In this document: positions 7,366 through 15,898 of the stretch, piece by piece
Numbering within the stretch: the stretch's first letter is position 1
How the letters are laid out: each line of letters opens with the position of its first letter
Source of the DNA: DATLGB01 sp038232275
GTDB lineage: Bacteria > Actinomycetota > Thermoleophilia > Solirubrobacterales > Solirubrobacteraceae
DNA length: 30,985 bases
Reading direction: 5' to 3'
Assembly (NCBI GenBank): GCA_038232275.1
Contig: JBBSIC010000038.1
Span: 1-30,985 of the forward strand
Notes under the pieces: generated by a model
What the model saw: only the letters and a program-made list of their open reading frames with translations
The model's database searches: none
Told to the model about the DNA's origin: nothing
Program-made: the position numbers and the translations under genes

Positions 7366-8514
7366 ATGCCTGAAACCCCCCCAACGCTGCTCGACGTCGG
7401 CGTCTCGCTGCTGCGCCGCACGACGAGCGGCCGGGTGCTGCTGGCCCGCTGCGCGAACGTCGTCCACGCCGACCTGCTGCCCGACCAACTGCGGGGGCCG
7501 GTCCGCAAGGAGCTCGAGGACGCCTACGCGGCGGTCGCCGTGCCGCTCGCTCCCACGGTTGTCGAGAAGGCGACCCAGGGCGTCAAGAAGGTGTCCCAGG
7601 AGCCGCTCGCGGTGACCCCGACCGCGCAGGTCCACGCGGCCGAGCTCGACGGCGAGCCGGTGGCGGTCAAGGTCGCTCGCCCCGGCGTGGCAGCCACGAT
7701 CCGCGGCGAGCTGTCGCTGCTCGACATCCTCGCCGGACCGATCCGCATGGTCTTCGGAGCCCTCGACGTCGCCGGCGTGCTGAGCGAGCTGCGCGAGGCC
7801 GTCATGGACGAGCTCGACCTCGAGCACGAAGGCGACACGCAGTCTCAGGTGCGGCGCGCGCTGCGCCGGCTCGACGCGGTCGCGGTGCCGGGCGTCCACC
7901 TCGACGAGTGCTCCGCCGGCCTGCTGGTGACCGAGCGGCTGGAGGGTCCGACGCTGGCCGAGGCGCCGGCCGCCGACCCCGCCAAGGTGGCGCGGCTGCT
8001 CGTCGAGGCGCACCTGACGGCGTGGAGCGGCGCCGGCCTCGTGCTCACCGACGCGCGGCCGTCGCACGTGCTCCTGCGCTCCGACGGGTCGATCGGCCTG
8101 CTCGGCACCGGGCTGGCGCGGCCGGTCGCCCGCGACCGCGCCGCGGTCGCTGTGCGCGCCTTCGCGGGCCTGGCGGACGAGGATCCGGCCGGGTTCGTGG
8201 CGGCGGCGAGCGAGCTCGGCGTCCTGCCCGAGGCCGACGCGACCGCCGCCCACGCGCTGCTGCGTGAGCTGCTCGGCGAGTTCGCCACCGGCCCGGCCCG
8301 CCTGGACGGGCCGGCGCTTGCGGAGATGTCCGCGCGCGCGTCCCGGCGCGTCGGCGGGCTGTTGGCGCTGGGCGCCAAGGTGACCCCGGAGCCCGCGGAC
8401 CTGGCCGCGCTGCGGATGCTCGTACAGCTGACAGCGACGCTCTCGCGCCTGGAGGTCACCGAGGACTGGCCGGCGCTCGTCACGCGGGCGAGCATCGGCC
8501 GAAACCAGCCCTAG
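7366..8514 (+). CDS. UbiB/AarF (ABC1/ADCK)-like protein, probable pseudokinase
   Basis: The 382 residues align with the ABC1/UbiB kinase-like fold: QVHAAELDGEPVAVKVARPGV with the ATP-site Lys at residue 102, an ELDLEHEGD helix, and the region that should read HADPHPGN. Here that region is LTDARPSHVLL: the catalytic Asp (D229) survives, but the metal-binding Asn is His. The later DFG is replaced by LGTG, and the N-terminal KxGQ signature is not evident. Metal-dependent phosphotransfer is therefore unlikely, and a binding or regulatory role is more plausible. Its stop overlaps the convergent coiled-coil gene: both stops share the palindrome CTAG (8511-8514). Confidence 0.8.
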   Translation: MPETPPTLLDVGVSLLRRTTSGRVLLARCANVVHADLLPDQLRGPVRKELEDAYAAVAVPLAPTVVEKATQGVKKVSQEPLAVTPTAQVHAAELDGEPVAVKVARPGVAATIRGELSLLDILAGPIRMVFGALDVAGVLSELREAVMDELDLEHEGDTQSQVRRALRRLDAVAVPGVHLDECSAGLLVTERLEGPTLAEAPAADPAKVARLLVEAHLTAWSGAGLVLTDARPSHVLLRSDGSIGLLGTGLARPVARDRAAVAVRAFAGLADEDPAGFVAAASELGVLPEADATAAHALLRELLGEFATGPARLDGPALAEMSARASRRVGGLLALGAKVTPEPADLAALRMLVQLTATLSRLEVTEDWPALVTRASIGRNQP

Positions 8515-9125
8515 GCCTTGCGCTCGGCCTTGGCGCGGCTTGCGGCCGCCCCGAGGCGCTGGGCCTCGTCGGAGGCCGTGAGCGCGTCGTCGCGCTCTTC
8601 GAGGGCCTGCTCCTTCTCGGCGAGAACCTCGCTGCGCTTCTTCTTCTCCGTCTCGGCGTTGAGCGTGTCCACCGTCTCCTTGGCCTTGGCGGCCTCCGCC
8701 TTGCGCCGGGCGGTGGCCTGATCGGCCTTGCCCTCGATGTCCTTGCGCTGCTTGTCGGCCTGCTGCTTGCGCTTCTTCTCCCGGGCGGCGGCCTCGCGGC
8801 GGCGCTGCTCGGCCTTGGCCTCGGTCTCGGAGGCGTTCTCCTCGACCTGCCCCTTGCGCTTCTGTGCCTCGCCGCGGAGCTTGGAGGCGCGCTCGCGCTC
8901 GTCGGTGGCCGCGCTGCGCTTGCGCGCCTGGGACTTGAGCTGCTGGTCGCCCGTCACCGTGCCGACGGCGGCGCGCGCCTTGGCGTCGGCGCGGTCGACG
9001 AGGATCTCCGGGGCGGTCGTGCCGCCCTTGCCGCGGCCGACGGCCCGGGCCGCTTGGCCGAGCGGCCACTTGACCGCCTTGATGGTGGTGTCCGCGGCGG
9101 TGCGCGTCAGGTCGCGTAGACCCAT
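8511..9125 (-). CDS. Coiled-coil hypothetical protein (stress-type)
   Basis: 204-residue protein rich in Ala, Lys, Glu and Arg. The N-terminus (MGLRDLTRTAADTTIKAVKWPLG) is followed by GDQQLKSQARKRSA and a long, almost uninterrupted charged helix predicted as coiled coil from about residue 70 to the end. No catalytic motif or signal peptide. ATG at 9125 follows the upstream gene's TGA by one base, with GAGGAG just upstream, so the two are translationally coupled. It may be an envelope- or nucleoid-associated stress protein; function unknown. Confidence 0.75.
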   Translation of the reverse strand: MGLRDLTRTAADTTIKAVKWPLGQAARAVGRGKGGTTAPEILVDRADAKARAAVGTVTGDQQLKSQARKRSAATDERERASKLRGEAQKRKGQVEENASETEAKAEQRRREAAAREKKRKQQADKQRKDIEGKADQATARRKAEAAKAKETVDTLNAETEKKKRSEVLAEKEQALEERDDALTASDEAQRLGAAASRAKAERKA

Positions 9126-9126
9126 T

Positions 9127-9633
9127 TCAGGACTCCTCGGGATCGATCTTGGCGGCGTTGGCCTCGGCGCGCGTGGCCTCGCGCTCCAGGCGGCTGGCCT
9201 CACGGGCGGCGGCGAGGCGCGCGGCCTCGGCCCCGTCCTCGGCGCCGGAGGCGACGGCCTCGTCGCGCCGGCGCGCGTCCTCGGCGGCCTGCTCGGAGCT
9301 CGCCTGCTGTGCGGCCGCCGCCGTCTCGGCCTTGCGGCGGTCGCGGTCGGCGGCCTGCTCGCTGGCGTGCGCGGCCAGGTCGTTGTCGAGGTCGCGGCGC
9401 TCGGCCTCGGTGCGGGCGCGTTCCTCGGAGACGCGCGCCTCCTCCTCGCGCTGGCGCGCCTCGGCGTCGTCCTTGCGGGCCTGGATCTCCGTGTCGGACT
9501 GCGCCTCCTGGAGGCGCCCCTCGCGGGCCATGGTGTCGTTGCCGGTCAAGCTCGCCGCGGCAGCCTTCGCGCGGCCGGCGATCTTGCCGACGAGGCCGCC
9601 GCGCGTGCGTTCCTGGTCGTCGTCGTTGGTCAT
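9127..9633 (-). CDS. CsbD-like N-terminus with coiled-coil tail
   Basis: 168-residue protein. Residues about 15-48 (KIAGRAKAAAASLTGNDTMAREGRLQEAQSD, split here only in description) resemble a CsbD/YjbJ-type helix pair. The rest is a charged coiled coil rich in Glu, Arg and Ala. It is the first gene of a two-gene operon with the related coiled-coil protein downstream (1-bp gap). Together with the CsbD gene at 7139-7303 it forms a cluster of stress-type proteins around the UbiB-like gene. Function unknown. Confidence 0.75.
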   Translation of the reverse strand: MTNDDDQERTRGGLVGKIAGRAKAAAASLTGNDTMAREGRLQEAQSDTEIQARKDDAEARQREEEARVSEERARTEAERRDLDNDLAAHASEQAADRDRRKAETAAAAQQASSEQAAEDARRRDEAVASGAEDGAEAARLAAAREASRLEREATRAEANAAKIDPEES

Positions 9634-9701
9634 GCCCTCTGCCTACCCGGCCCGGCGGGCAAGGCTAACCGGAGCGCGTCACAGACGCCGACGCGCCGGC
9701 T

Positions 9702-11006
9702 TCAGGCGATCGGGTGGTTGGACACGATGACGCCGTCCGGGTCGATGGCGCGCTTGACGGCCCGCAGGCGGGCGTAGGTCTCCGCTTCCCACAGGCGGGA
9801 CGGCTCGCGGCCGGGCACCTCGGCGAAGTTGAGGTACTCGCGCTCGGTCGCCCACGGCGCGAGCGCGTCGCGCAGGGCGGCGAGGTCCGACCGCACGGCG
9901 GCCTCGAGCTCCGGCGTCGCGGTGATGCCGACCCCGAAGGTGATGTACGGGCCGCCCAGGTGCGCGACCGCGCCGCCGCCGTGGATCACCTGGTAGCCGA
10001 GCAGGTGCTCCCCGAGGTTGTCGAACAGGGCATCCACCGCCTCGGCCGGCAGCGCGCCGAGCATCTGGTGGTCGCCGGCGGCCGGCACGGGGCTCGGCGG
10101 GTCCATGTGCAGGTGGATCATGTCCTGCGCGGCCATCGTGCCGGTCGTGTCCATCACGGGGCCGAGCGCGCGCATCGGCGCGAGCAGCGCATCGGCCTCC
10201 GCGCCGCCGCCGAGCACGATCGTCTGCACCAGGGCCCATTCCGTGCCGCGCAGGTGCTCCGGCGGGCCGTCGGAGTCCGGGACGCGGACGACGCGGGCGA
10301 TGCTGGTCGCGTGGGTGGGAAGGGCGGGGACCCACGCGCTCCAGGCCTTGAAGACCTCGCGCCCGCGGGGGAGCGGGAACCACAGGTGGCCGGCCTGGAT
10401 CGGGCCGAGGTCGAACAGCTCGAACTCCATCGCGGTGACGATGCCGAACGCCCCGCCGCCGCCGCACATCGCCCGGAAGAGCTCCGCGTTGTGGTGCCGG
10501 TCGGCGCGGATCAGCTCGCCGTCGGCCGTCACGAGCTCGAACGCCAGCGCCCGGCTGGCGGCCGTGCCGTACTGCCGGGCGTAGAAGCTCAGGCCGCCGC
10601 CGAGCGTGTAGCCGACGACGCCGACGTCTCCGGCGGACCCGTGCAGGGCGGCGAGGCCGTGCTCGGCCGCCGGGCCGACGACCTCCTGCCAGAGGACGCC
10701 CGCCTCGACGCGGGCGCGGCGCTCGCGGGCGTCGATCTCGACCCCGCGCATCCTGTGGGTCTTGATGAGGACGGTGTCCTCGAGCGAGCCGAGGGCGCCG
10801 GCGTTGTGGCCCGTGCCCTGCCCGGCGACCCGCAGTCCGCGCTCGCGGGCGTAGCGGACGACGGCGACGACGTCCTGGGCGGTCGCGGGGAGGGCGACGG
10901 CGGCGGGCCGCTGGTCGACGGCCAGGTTCCAGGCCCGGCGGGCGTCGTCCCAGCCGTCGTCGGAGGAGAAGACCAGGAGGTTCGGCGGGGCGAGCATGGA
11001 GGTCAT
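9702..11006 (-). CDS. FAD-linked oxidase (berberine-bridge/6-HDNO-like)
   Basis: 434-residue oxidoreductase of the PCMH/VAO superfamily. The FAD domain starts at about residue 35 (PAAVALPATAQDVVAVV). H67 in GQGTGHNAG is the likely covalent FAD attachment residue. The GDVGVVGYTLGGGLSF loop lacks the Cys used for second-site attachment in true berberine-bridge enzymes. The C-terminal BBE segment (YLNFAEVPG ... NHPIA) is present. Substrate unknown (alcohol, sugar or alkaloid-like oxidation at the expense of O2). The start is ATG 11006 or 10997; neither has a clear ribosome-binding site. It is divergent from the Nudix gene. Confidence 0.9.
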   Translation of the reverse strand: MTSMLAPPNLLVFSSDDGWDDARRAWNLAVDQRPAAVALPATAQDVVAVVRYARERGLRVAGQGTGHNAGALGSLEDTVLIKTHRMRGVEIDARERRARVEAGVLWQEVVGPAAEHGLAALHGSAGDVGVVGYTLGGGLSFYARQYGTAASRALAFELVTADGELIRADRHHNAELFRAMCGGGGAFGIVTAMEFELFDLGPIQAGHLWFPLPRGREVFKAWSAWVPALPTHATSIARVVRVPDSDGPPEHLRGTEWALVQTIVLGGGAEADALLAPMRALGPVMDTTGTMAAQDMIHLHMDPPSPVPAAGDHQMLGALPAEAVDALFDNLGEHLLGYQVIHGGGAVAHLGGPYITFGVGITATPELEAAVRSDLAALRDALAPWATEREYLNFAEVPGREPSRLWEAETYARLRAVKRAIDPDGVIVSNHPIA

Positions 11007-11103
11007 GAGGCGCAACGTACGGGCCGCCGGGCGGCCGGTCGTCAGCCTGGCGGAGGATCCGTCGTCCGCCACGCGGACCATCCGACGGGTACCGTCGGGC
11101 GCG

Positions 11104-11547
11104 ATGGCCGTCACCAGCGCAGGCATCCTGCTGTGGCGCCGCCGGGAGGAGCTCGAGGTCCTGCTCGTCCACCCCGGCGGCCCCGTCTGGGCACGCAGGG
11201 ACGCGGGCGCGTGGTCGATCCCCAAGGGCGAGTGCGATCCGGGCGAGCCGCCGCGCAAGCGCGCGCTGATCGAGTTCGCCGAGGAGACCGGCACCGCGCT
11301 GGGGGACGGCGCGCTGCGCGAGCTCGGGGAGGTGCGCCAGCGGGGCGGCAAGGTGGTCGTCGCCTTCGCGCGCGAGGGCGACCTCGATCCCGCGACCCTG
11401 CGCTCGAACACCTTCGAGATGGAGTGGCCGCCGCGCTCCGGCCGGCGTCAGGCCTTCCCGGAGGTCGATCGCGCGCAGTGGTTCTCGCTCGACGAGGCGC
11501 GCCGCCGCATCAACCCGGCCCAGGCCGCGCTGCTCGACCGCCTGTGA
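11104..11547 (+). CDS. Nudix hydrolase
   Basis: 147-residue member of the Nudix subfamily typified by TSAGILLWRR at the start and QAFPEVDRAQWFSLDEARRR near the end; these hydrolyse nucleoside diphosphate derivatives. The Nudix box spans residues 42-64 (G42, E48, E57, E60, E61, G63). The usual Arg of the REUxEE core is Ile56, which may weaken catalysis or fit a different substrate. The ATG at 11104 gives the family's normal N-terminus; codons upstream run toward the divergent oxidase. The 3' end overlaps the convergent amidase gene by 38 bp. Confidence 0.92.
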   Translation: MAVTSAGILLWRRREELEVLLVHPGGPVWARRDAGAWSIPKGECDPGEPPRKRALIEFAEETGTALGDGALRELGEVRQRGGKVVVAFAREGDLDPATLRSNTFEMEWPPRSGRRQAFPEVDRAQWFSLDEARRRINPAQAALLDRL

Positions 11548-12721
11548 CGAGCTCGCCGACCAGCGCGGCGTAGGCGTCGATCGCGGCCGCCAGGTCCGCC
11601 TCGTCGGCGTCCTCCTCGCGGGAATGCGAGATGCCGCCGCGGGTGCGGGCGAAGACCATGGCCGTCGGGACGCCGGCGCGCGCGACGGCCGCGGCGTCGT
11701 GCAGCGGGCCCGAGGTCAGCGGCCCGTGGCCGGTCAGCGCGCGGGCGCGCTGCACGAGCGCCGGGTCGAAGGCGACCGGGTCGATCTCCCACCGCGAGGC
11801 GCGCTCCAGCACGCAGTCCTCGGGGTCGGCGGCCGCCAGCGCGAGCGCGACGGACCGCGTGTCGAGGCGGTCGAGCGCCTCGGGGTCTGAGTGGCGCAGG
11901 TCGAGCGTGAGGCGCACGCGGCCGGCGATCGCCGTCGGCGTCCCGGGCTCGGTGCGCAGCGCGCCGATCGTCGCGAGTCCGCCCGCCGCCACGGCTGCCG
12001 CGCGCACGCCGACGACGAAGCGCGCCGCCGCGTGAAGCGGATCGCGGCGGCGGTCCATCGGCGTCGCGCCGGCGTGGCCCGCGCGGCCGGTGAAGACGAG
12101 CTCCGAGCGGCGCACGCCGAGGCAGCCGTCGACCGCGGCCGCCGCCACGCCGAGGTCGTCGAGCACGGGGCCCTGCTCGATGTGCAGCTCGGCGTAGGCG
12201 ACCGCGCCGGCGAGCTGTGCCGCCGCCCGCGCCATCTCGGCGACCTGCACGCCGTTGTCGGCGAGCGCGTCGGCCAGGCGCACGCCGCCGGCGTCGCGCA
12301 GCTGGGCGACGGCCGCCGGGTCGAGCAGGCCCGCGGCCGCCGACGATCCGAGCAGGGAGTGCCCGAAGCGCGCGCCCTCCTCGTCCGCCCAGTCCACGAG
12401 CGCGAGCGTGCGGCGCGGGCTCGGCGTCGCGCGCAGGATCTCGGCCGCGGCGAACAGGCCCAGGCAGCCGTCGAGCCACCCGCCCTCCGGCACGCAGTCG
12501 AGGTGGCTGCCGATCACGACCGTCTCGGGGCTCTCGCCCGCGACGCGCGCCCACAGGTTGCCGGCCGGGTCGCGCTCGGTCCTCGCCGCGGGGACCTCGG
12601 CGCGCAGCCAGCCCAGCAGGCGCTCCCGCTCCGCGCGCCACTCCGCGCCCCAGGCCACGCGCCGGCCGCCGCTGCGCTCGTCCAGCGCACGCAGGCGGGT
12701 GACGACCGCGCGGGCGTCCAC
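11510..12721 (-). CDS. Zn-dependent hydantoinase/carbamoylase-family amidase (M20)
   Basis: 403-residue member of the N-carbamoyl-L-amino-acid hydrolase, allantoate amidohydrolase and beta-ureidopropionase group. Di-zinc ligands are visible: H73 and D84 (GSHLDCVPEGGWLDGCLG), E114/E115 (WADEEGARFG), H180 (ELHIEQGP) and the late His in GISHSREE; the SGPLHDAA motif is also present. The lid domain carries GHAGATPMDRR. GTG at 12721 is taken as the start, 8 nt after the stop of the deiminase-like gene, so the two form an operon. Likely activity: hydrolysis of a carbamoyl/ureido bond to an amine, CO2 and ammonia. The substrate is unproven. Confidence 0.9.
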   Translation of the reverse strand: MDARAVVTRLRALDERSGGRRVAWGAEWRAERERLLGWLRAEVPAARTERDPAGNLWARVAGESPETVVIGSHLDCVPEGGWLDGCLGLFAAAEILRATPSPRRTLALVDWADEEGARFGHSLLGSSAAAGLLDPAAVAQLRDAGGVRLADALADNGVQVAEMARAAAQLAGAVAYAELHIEQGPVLDDLGVAAAAVDGCLGVRRSELVFTGRAGHAGATPMDRRRDPLHAAARFVVGVRAAAVAAGGLATIGALRTEPGTPTAIAGRVRLTLDLRHSDPEALDRLDTRSVALALAAADPEDCVLERASRWEIDPVAFDPALVQRARALTGHGPLTSGPLHDAAAVARAGVPTAMVFARTRGGISHSREEDADEADLAAAIDAYAALVGELVTGGRAARPGPG

Positions 12722-12729
12722 GCGCTCGC

Positions 12730-13710
12730 TCAGCTCGCCGGCTCCCGGATCAGCTCCATCGTCGAGCAGTGCACCCCGCCGCCGTTGAAGTGCAGCTCGT
12801 CGTAGGGGACCGTGACGACCTCGACCCCGGCGCCGGCGAGGATCTCCGCCGTGCGCGGCGAGCCCTCGGCCATCAGGATCCGGCCGGGGCGCAGGCACAG
12901 CGCGTTGAGCGCCCACGCCTCGGTCCGGTCGGGGTGGATGATCTCGATGCCCTGGCGGCCGAGCTCCTGCAGGAACGCGTACGGCAGCCCGGGCGCGTCG
13001 ACCAGGGCGCGCCCGACGTCGACCATCGCCAGGTGCAGGTCGAGGTGGATCGTGTAGCCGGGCAGCGGGACCACGAGCAGCTCCCACCCGATGCGGGCGA
13101 GGACGTCGCGCAGCTGGCGAGCCCCCTCTTCGTTGCAGCGTATGGAGGTGCCGAAGGCCGCGAGGCCCGGGCGCAGCTTCACGAACGAGCCGCCCTCGAG
13201 CGTGCCCGTCCCGGTGATCGTCGAAAGGATCGGCAGCCCCTGCGCCGCGATCTCCCGTGTCACGGCCGGCTCCTCACCCCGCCGCACGCGGACGGCCATA
13301 CGGCCGATGACCGCGCCACCGGGGACCGTGATGAGCGGATCGCGCGCGTAGACGGCCTTGGTGAAGCGCCCGCCGAGCGGCTCGGCGACCACCACCTCGA
13401 CGCCTTCGTCGCGCAGCGCCTGCACGAGGCCGGCGTGCTGCGCGGCCACGAGGTCGAGGTCCGGCGGGCGCCGGTCGGTCCAGTACCAGCGGCCGCCGGG
13501 GTCCACGAGCGCCTGCGCCTCCTCGTCCCAGGCATCCGCGCGGACGGCGGCGAGCTCGCCGCCCGGTCGCCGCATGAACACCTTGCGCAGCGGGCCGACC
13601 TCGTCCGCCGCGCCCCACTCGGCGCCCCAGACCGCTGCCAGCTCGTCATGGAAGGGTGGCTCGGCGGCGCTCTCCAGGCGGGTCTGGTGCAGGTCGGGCG
13701 GGCCGGTCAC
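12730..13710 (-). CDS. Arginine deiminase/DDAH-like amidinohydrolase
   Basis: 326-residue member of the guanidino-group-modifying (pentein) superfamily. Visible motifs: YARDPLITVPGG, GTLEGGSFVKL (the usual Asp after GG is Ser), TIHLDLHLAMVD with the catalytic His, ALNALCLRPGRIL, and the terminal GGGVHCSTM with the nucleophile Cys at about residue 315. It probably removes a guanidino nitrogen from arginine, methylarginine or a related compound. GTG 13710 (context GCGGTGACCGGC) is the most likely start; another in-frame GTG is at 13719. It is first in an operon with the M20 amidase (8-nt gap), which suggests successive steps in guanidino/ureido degradation. Confidence 0.88.
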   Translation of the reverse strand: MTGPPDLHQTRLESAAEPPFHDELAAVWGAEWGAADEVGPLRKVFMRRPGGELAAVRADAWDEEAQALVDPGGRWYWTDRRPPDLDLVAAQHAGLVQALRDEGVEVVVAEPLGGRFTKAVYARDPLITVPGGAVIGRMAVRVRRGEEPAVTREIAAQGLPILSTITGTGTLEGGSFVKLRPGLAAFGTSIRCNEEGARQLRDVLARIGWELLVVPLPGYTIHLDLHLAMVDVGRALVDAPGLPYAFLQELGRQGIEIIHPDRTEAWALNALCLRPGRILMAEGSPRTAEILAGAGVEVVTVPYDELHFNGGGVHCSTMELIREPAS

Positions 13711-13773
13711 CGCGCGCACGCTACCGCGCCTAGGATCCCGGCAATAACCCACTCCGACTCCCGAGGGGAACCG

Positions 13774-14223
13774 ATGAAGCGCCTTCACCGGGCCGTGCCG
13801 GCGTGTGCCGTCGCGGCGGCCCTGACCGTCGCGGGCTGCGGCGGGCTGTCCAAGGACGACCTCGCCGCCAAGGCCGGCGCCATCTGCGCGAAGTACGCCA
13901 AGCAGGGGCAGGCGCTCGGGAGGCCCAACTTCGACGATCCGGCCGCCGCGGCGGCGTACTTCATCAAGGCCCGCGACCTCGCCCGGCGCCAGCAGAAGGA
14001 GCTGACGGCGCTCGAGGCGCCCGACGAGGCCAGGCGGGACTACCGGACGATGACCGACTCGCTGCAGACCGCGGTGCAGCTGCTCGGCCGGCTCGCGGAC
14101 GCGGCCAAGGCCGAGGACAACAAGCAGGGCCTGGCGCTCGCGCAGCGGCTGCGGCCGCTCACCACGAGGGTCTCCAACGCGGCCAACGCCGTCGGCGCGG
14201 AGTCGTGCGGGAGCGGTAGTTGA
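13774..14223 (+). CDS. Small secreted lipoprotein, hypothetical
   Basis: 149-residue protein with a lipoprotein signal: basic MKRLHR, a hydrophobic stretch, and the lipobox VAGC with Cys at residue 22. The mature part is helical (KDDLAAKAGAICAKYAKQ ... DYRTMTDSLQTAVQLL), like many actinobacterial lipoproteins that look like four-helix sensors or chaperones. Two further Cys residues (37 and near the C-terminus) could form a disulfide. ATG at 13774 with a ribosome-binding site (GAGGGG, 13763-13768). No family name recognised. Confidence 0.85.
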   Translation: MKRLHRAVPACAVAAALTVAGCGGLSKDDLAAKAGAICAKYAKQGQALGRPNFDDPAAAAAYFIKARDLARRQQKELTALEAPDEARRDYRTMTDSLQTAVQLLGRLADAAKAEDNKQGLALAQRLRPLTTRVSNAANAVGAESCGSGS

Positions 14224-14290
14224 AACGGCCGCGAGCCGGCCCCGCACGCTCATCGCGCCGATCCCGCCAGATAGCGTGGCACGCGATCAG

Positions 14291-14944
14291 ATGCTGCTCC
14301 TGCTCCCGCCCTCCAAGGGCAAGGCCCCGCCCCCGCCCGGCCCGCCCGTCGACTTCGACGCCCTCGCGTTCCCGGCGCTCAACGCGCGGCGCCGCAAGTT
14401 GATCCGGGCGGTCGACCCGAAGCTCCGCCGGGCGGCGGCCGCGCCGGCAGCCGAGGTCTACACGGGCGTGCTCTACGCCCAGCTGCGCCTGGCGGAGCTC
14501 GACCGCGCGGCGTGGGACCGCGTCCTGATCGCCAGCGCGCTCTGGGGCGTGCTGCACCCGGCGGACCGCATCCCCGCCTACGAGCTGGACATGGGGGCCA
14601 AGCCGGCAGGCCTCGGCGGCCTTGCGGCCTTCTGGCGCCCGGCGCTCACCAGGGCGCTGCCGGACGCGGGCCTCGTCCTCGACCTGCGCTCGGGCTCCTA
14701 CGCCGCCGCGTGGCGCCCGCGTGCCGCGACCATGGTCGGGGTCCGCGCCTTCACCGAGCAGCCCGACGGCAGCCGGAAGGCCATCACGCACATGGCCAAG
14801 CGTGTGCGCGGCGACGTCGCCCGGCTCGTGCTCGAGGCCGGCGGCGACGCGTGCACGCCCGCGGAGATCTTGGCGATCGCCGCGGCCGGCGGGTTGCGCG
14901 TCGACCTGGCGCCCGACGGCTCGTCGCTGGACGTGATCGAATGA
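14291..14944 (+). CDS. yaaA: YaaA (DUF328/UPF0246) family peroxide-response protein
   Basis: 217 residues with the family signatures: N-terminal LLLLPPSKGK, the VYTGVLYAQLRL segment, ASALWGVLHPADRIPAYELDMG, and a FW motif shortly after. E. coli YaaA lowers free iron and protects DNA under peroxide stress; its fold binds DNA. At 217 residues it is somewhat shorter than the ~255 of E. coli YaaA. ATG 14291 matches the family start; an in-frame GTG at 14276 would add five residues. It overlaps no neighbour, and the methyltransferase start follows after 9 nt, so they are probably co-transcribed. Confidence 0.88.
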   Translation: MLLLLPPSKGKAPPPPGPPVDFDALAFPALNARRRKLIRAVDPKLRRAAAAPAAEVYTGVLYAQLRLAELDRAAWDRVLIASALWGVLHPADRIPAYELDMGAKPAGLGGLAAFWRPALTRALPDAGLVLDLRSGSYAAAWRPRAATMVGVRAFTEQPDGSRKAITHMAKRVRGDVARLVLEAGGDACTPAEILAIAAAGGLRVDLAPDGSSLDVIE

Positions 14945-14953
14945 GGAGCGTCC

Positions 14954-15862
14954 GTGGCCGACCGTGCTGACCTCGAGTTCACCTATTCGCTGATCGACCG
15001 CATCTTCCGGCTCAGCCTCGGCGAGCTGGCCGACTTCAGCGGCGCCAAGTTCGACGGCGACTTCTCGCTCAGCCTCGAGGAGGCCCAGCGCCGCAAGCAC
15101 GCCTACGTGGCCGAGCAGATCGGCATCGGCCCGGATCGGCGCGTGCTCGACCTGGGCTGCGGCTGGGGGCCCCTGCTGGCCGACGTCCGCCGCCGCGGCG
15201 GGCAGGGCGTCGGGGTCACGCTCTCCTCCGCCCAGGCCGAGGCCTGCCGGCGCCACGGGCTCGACGTCCACCTCCGCGACGCGCGCGAGGTCGACGCCGC
15301 GACGTACGGGCCCTTCGACGCCGTCGCGAGCCTCGGGGCCTTCGAGCACTTCTGCTCGCCCGAGGAGCATGCCGCGGGACGGCAGGAGGACATCTATCGC
15401 TCCCTGTTCGCCAACGTCGCCGCGATGCTGCCCGAGGACGGGCGCTTCTATCTGCAGACGATGGTCTTCGGCCGCAACATGATCGACGTCGCCGAGGCCT
15501 CGCTCGACGCTCCGCGCGAGTCGGACGCCTGGTACCTGGCGCTGCTGCGCGCGCAGTTCCCCGGCTCGCTGCTGCCGTTCGGGGCCGAGCAGGTCATCCG
15601 CTGCGCCGAGCCGCACTTCCGGCTCGTCGCGAGCACGAGCGGGCGGCTGGACTACATCGAGACGATCAAGCGCTGGCGGGCGCGCTTCGCCGAGCGCAGC
15701 TGGCGCAAGACCCTGGTCAAGGCGCGCCTGGTTCCGCACTGGCTGACGAGTCGCGACTTCCGGCTGGCCTTCACCTCCGGCGCCAGCCCGAACCGCGTCT
15801 GCTTCGAGCGCGAGCTGCTCGACCACTTCCGGCTCGTCTTCGAGAAGCCGCCCGCGCGCTGA
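14954..15862 (+). CDS. SAM-dependent methyltransferase, cyclopropane/mycolic acid synthase type
   Basis: 302-residue class I methyltransferase of the CMAS family. SAM-binding motif VLDLGCGWG at 64-72, the second motif GVTLSSAQAEAC typical of CMAS (GVTLS), and the GAFEHF motif. It probably modifies unsaturated membrane or storage acyl chains. At ~300 residues it is shorter than E. coli Cfa (~380) and nearer mycobacterial mycolic-acid methyltransferases. GTG start at 14954 with GAGGAG overlapping the stop of yaaA. The C-terminal helix (FERELLDHFRLVFEKP) is complete. Confidence 0.88.
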   Translation: MADRADLEFTYSLIDRIFRLSLGELADFSGAKFDGDFSLSLEEAQRRKHAYVAEQIGIGPDRRVLDLGCGWGPLLADVRRRGGQGVGVTLSSAQAEACRRHGLDVHLRDAREVDAATYGPFDAVASLGAFEHFCSPEEHAAGRQEDIYRSLFANVAAMLPEDGRFYLQTMVFGRNMIDVAEASLDAPRESDAWYLALLRAQFPGSLLPFGAEQVIRCAEPHFRLVASTSGRLDYIETIKRWRARFAERSWRKTLVKARLVPHWLTSRDFRLAFTSGASPNRVCFERELLDHFRLVFEKPPAR

Positions 15863-15898
15863 GCCGGGCAACCAGGCGCTCTGCGAGGCTGGTCGGAG

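Noticed and set aside
7351..9069. 572-codon minus-strand frame antisense to the UbiB-like gene
   Set aside because: Shadow of two supported genes; no recognisable domains.
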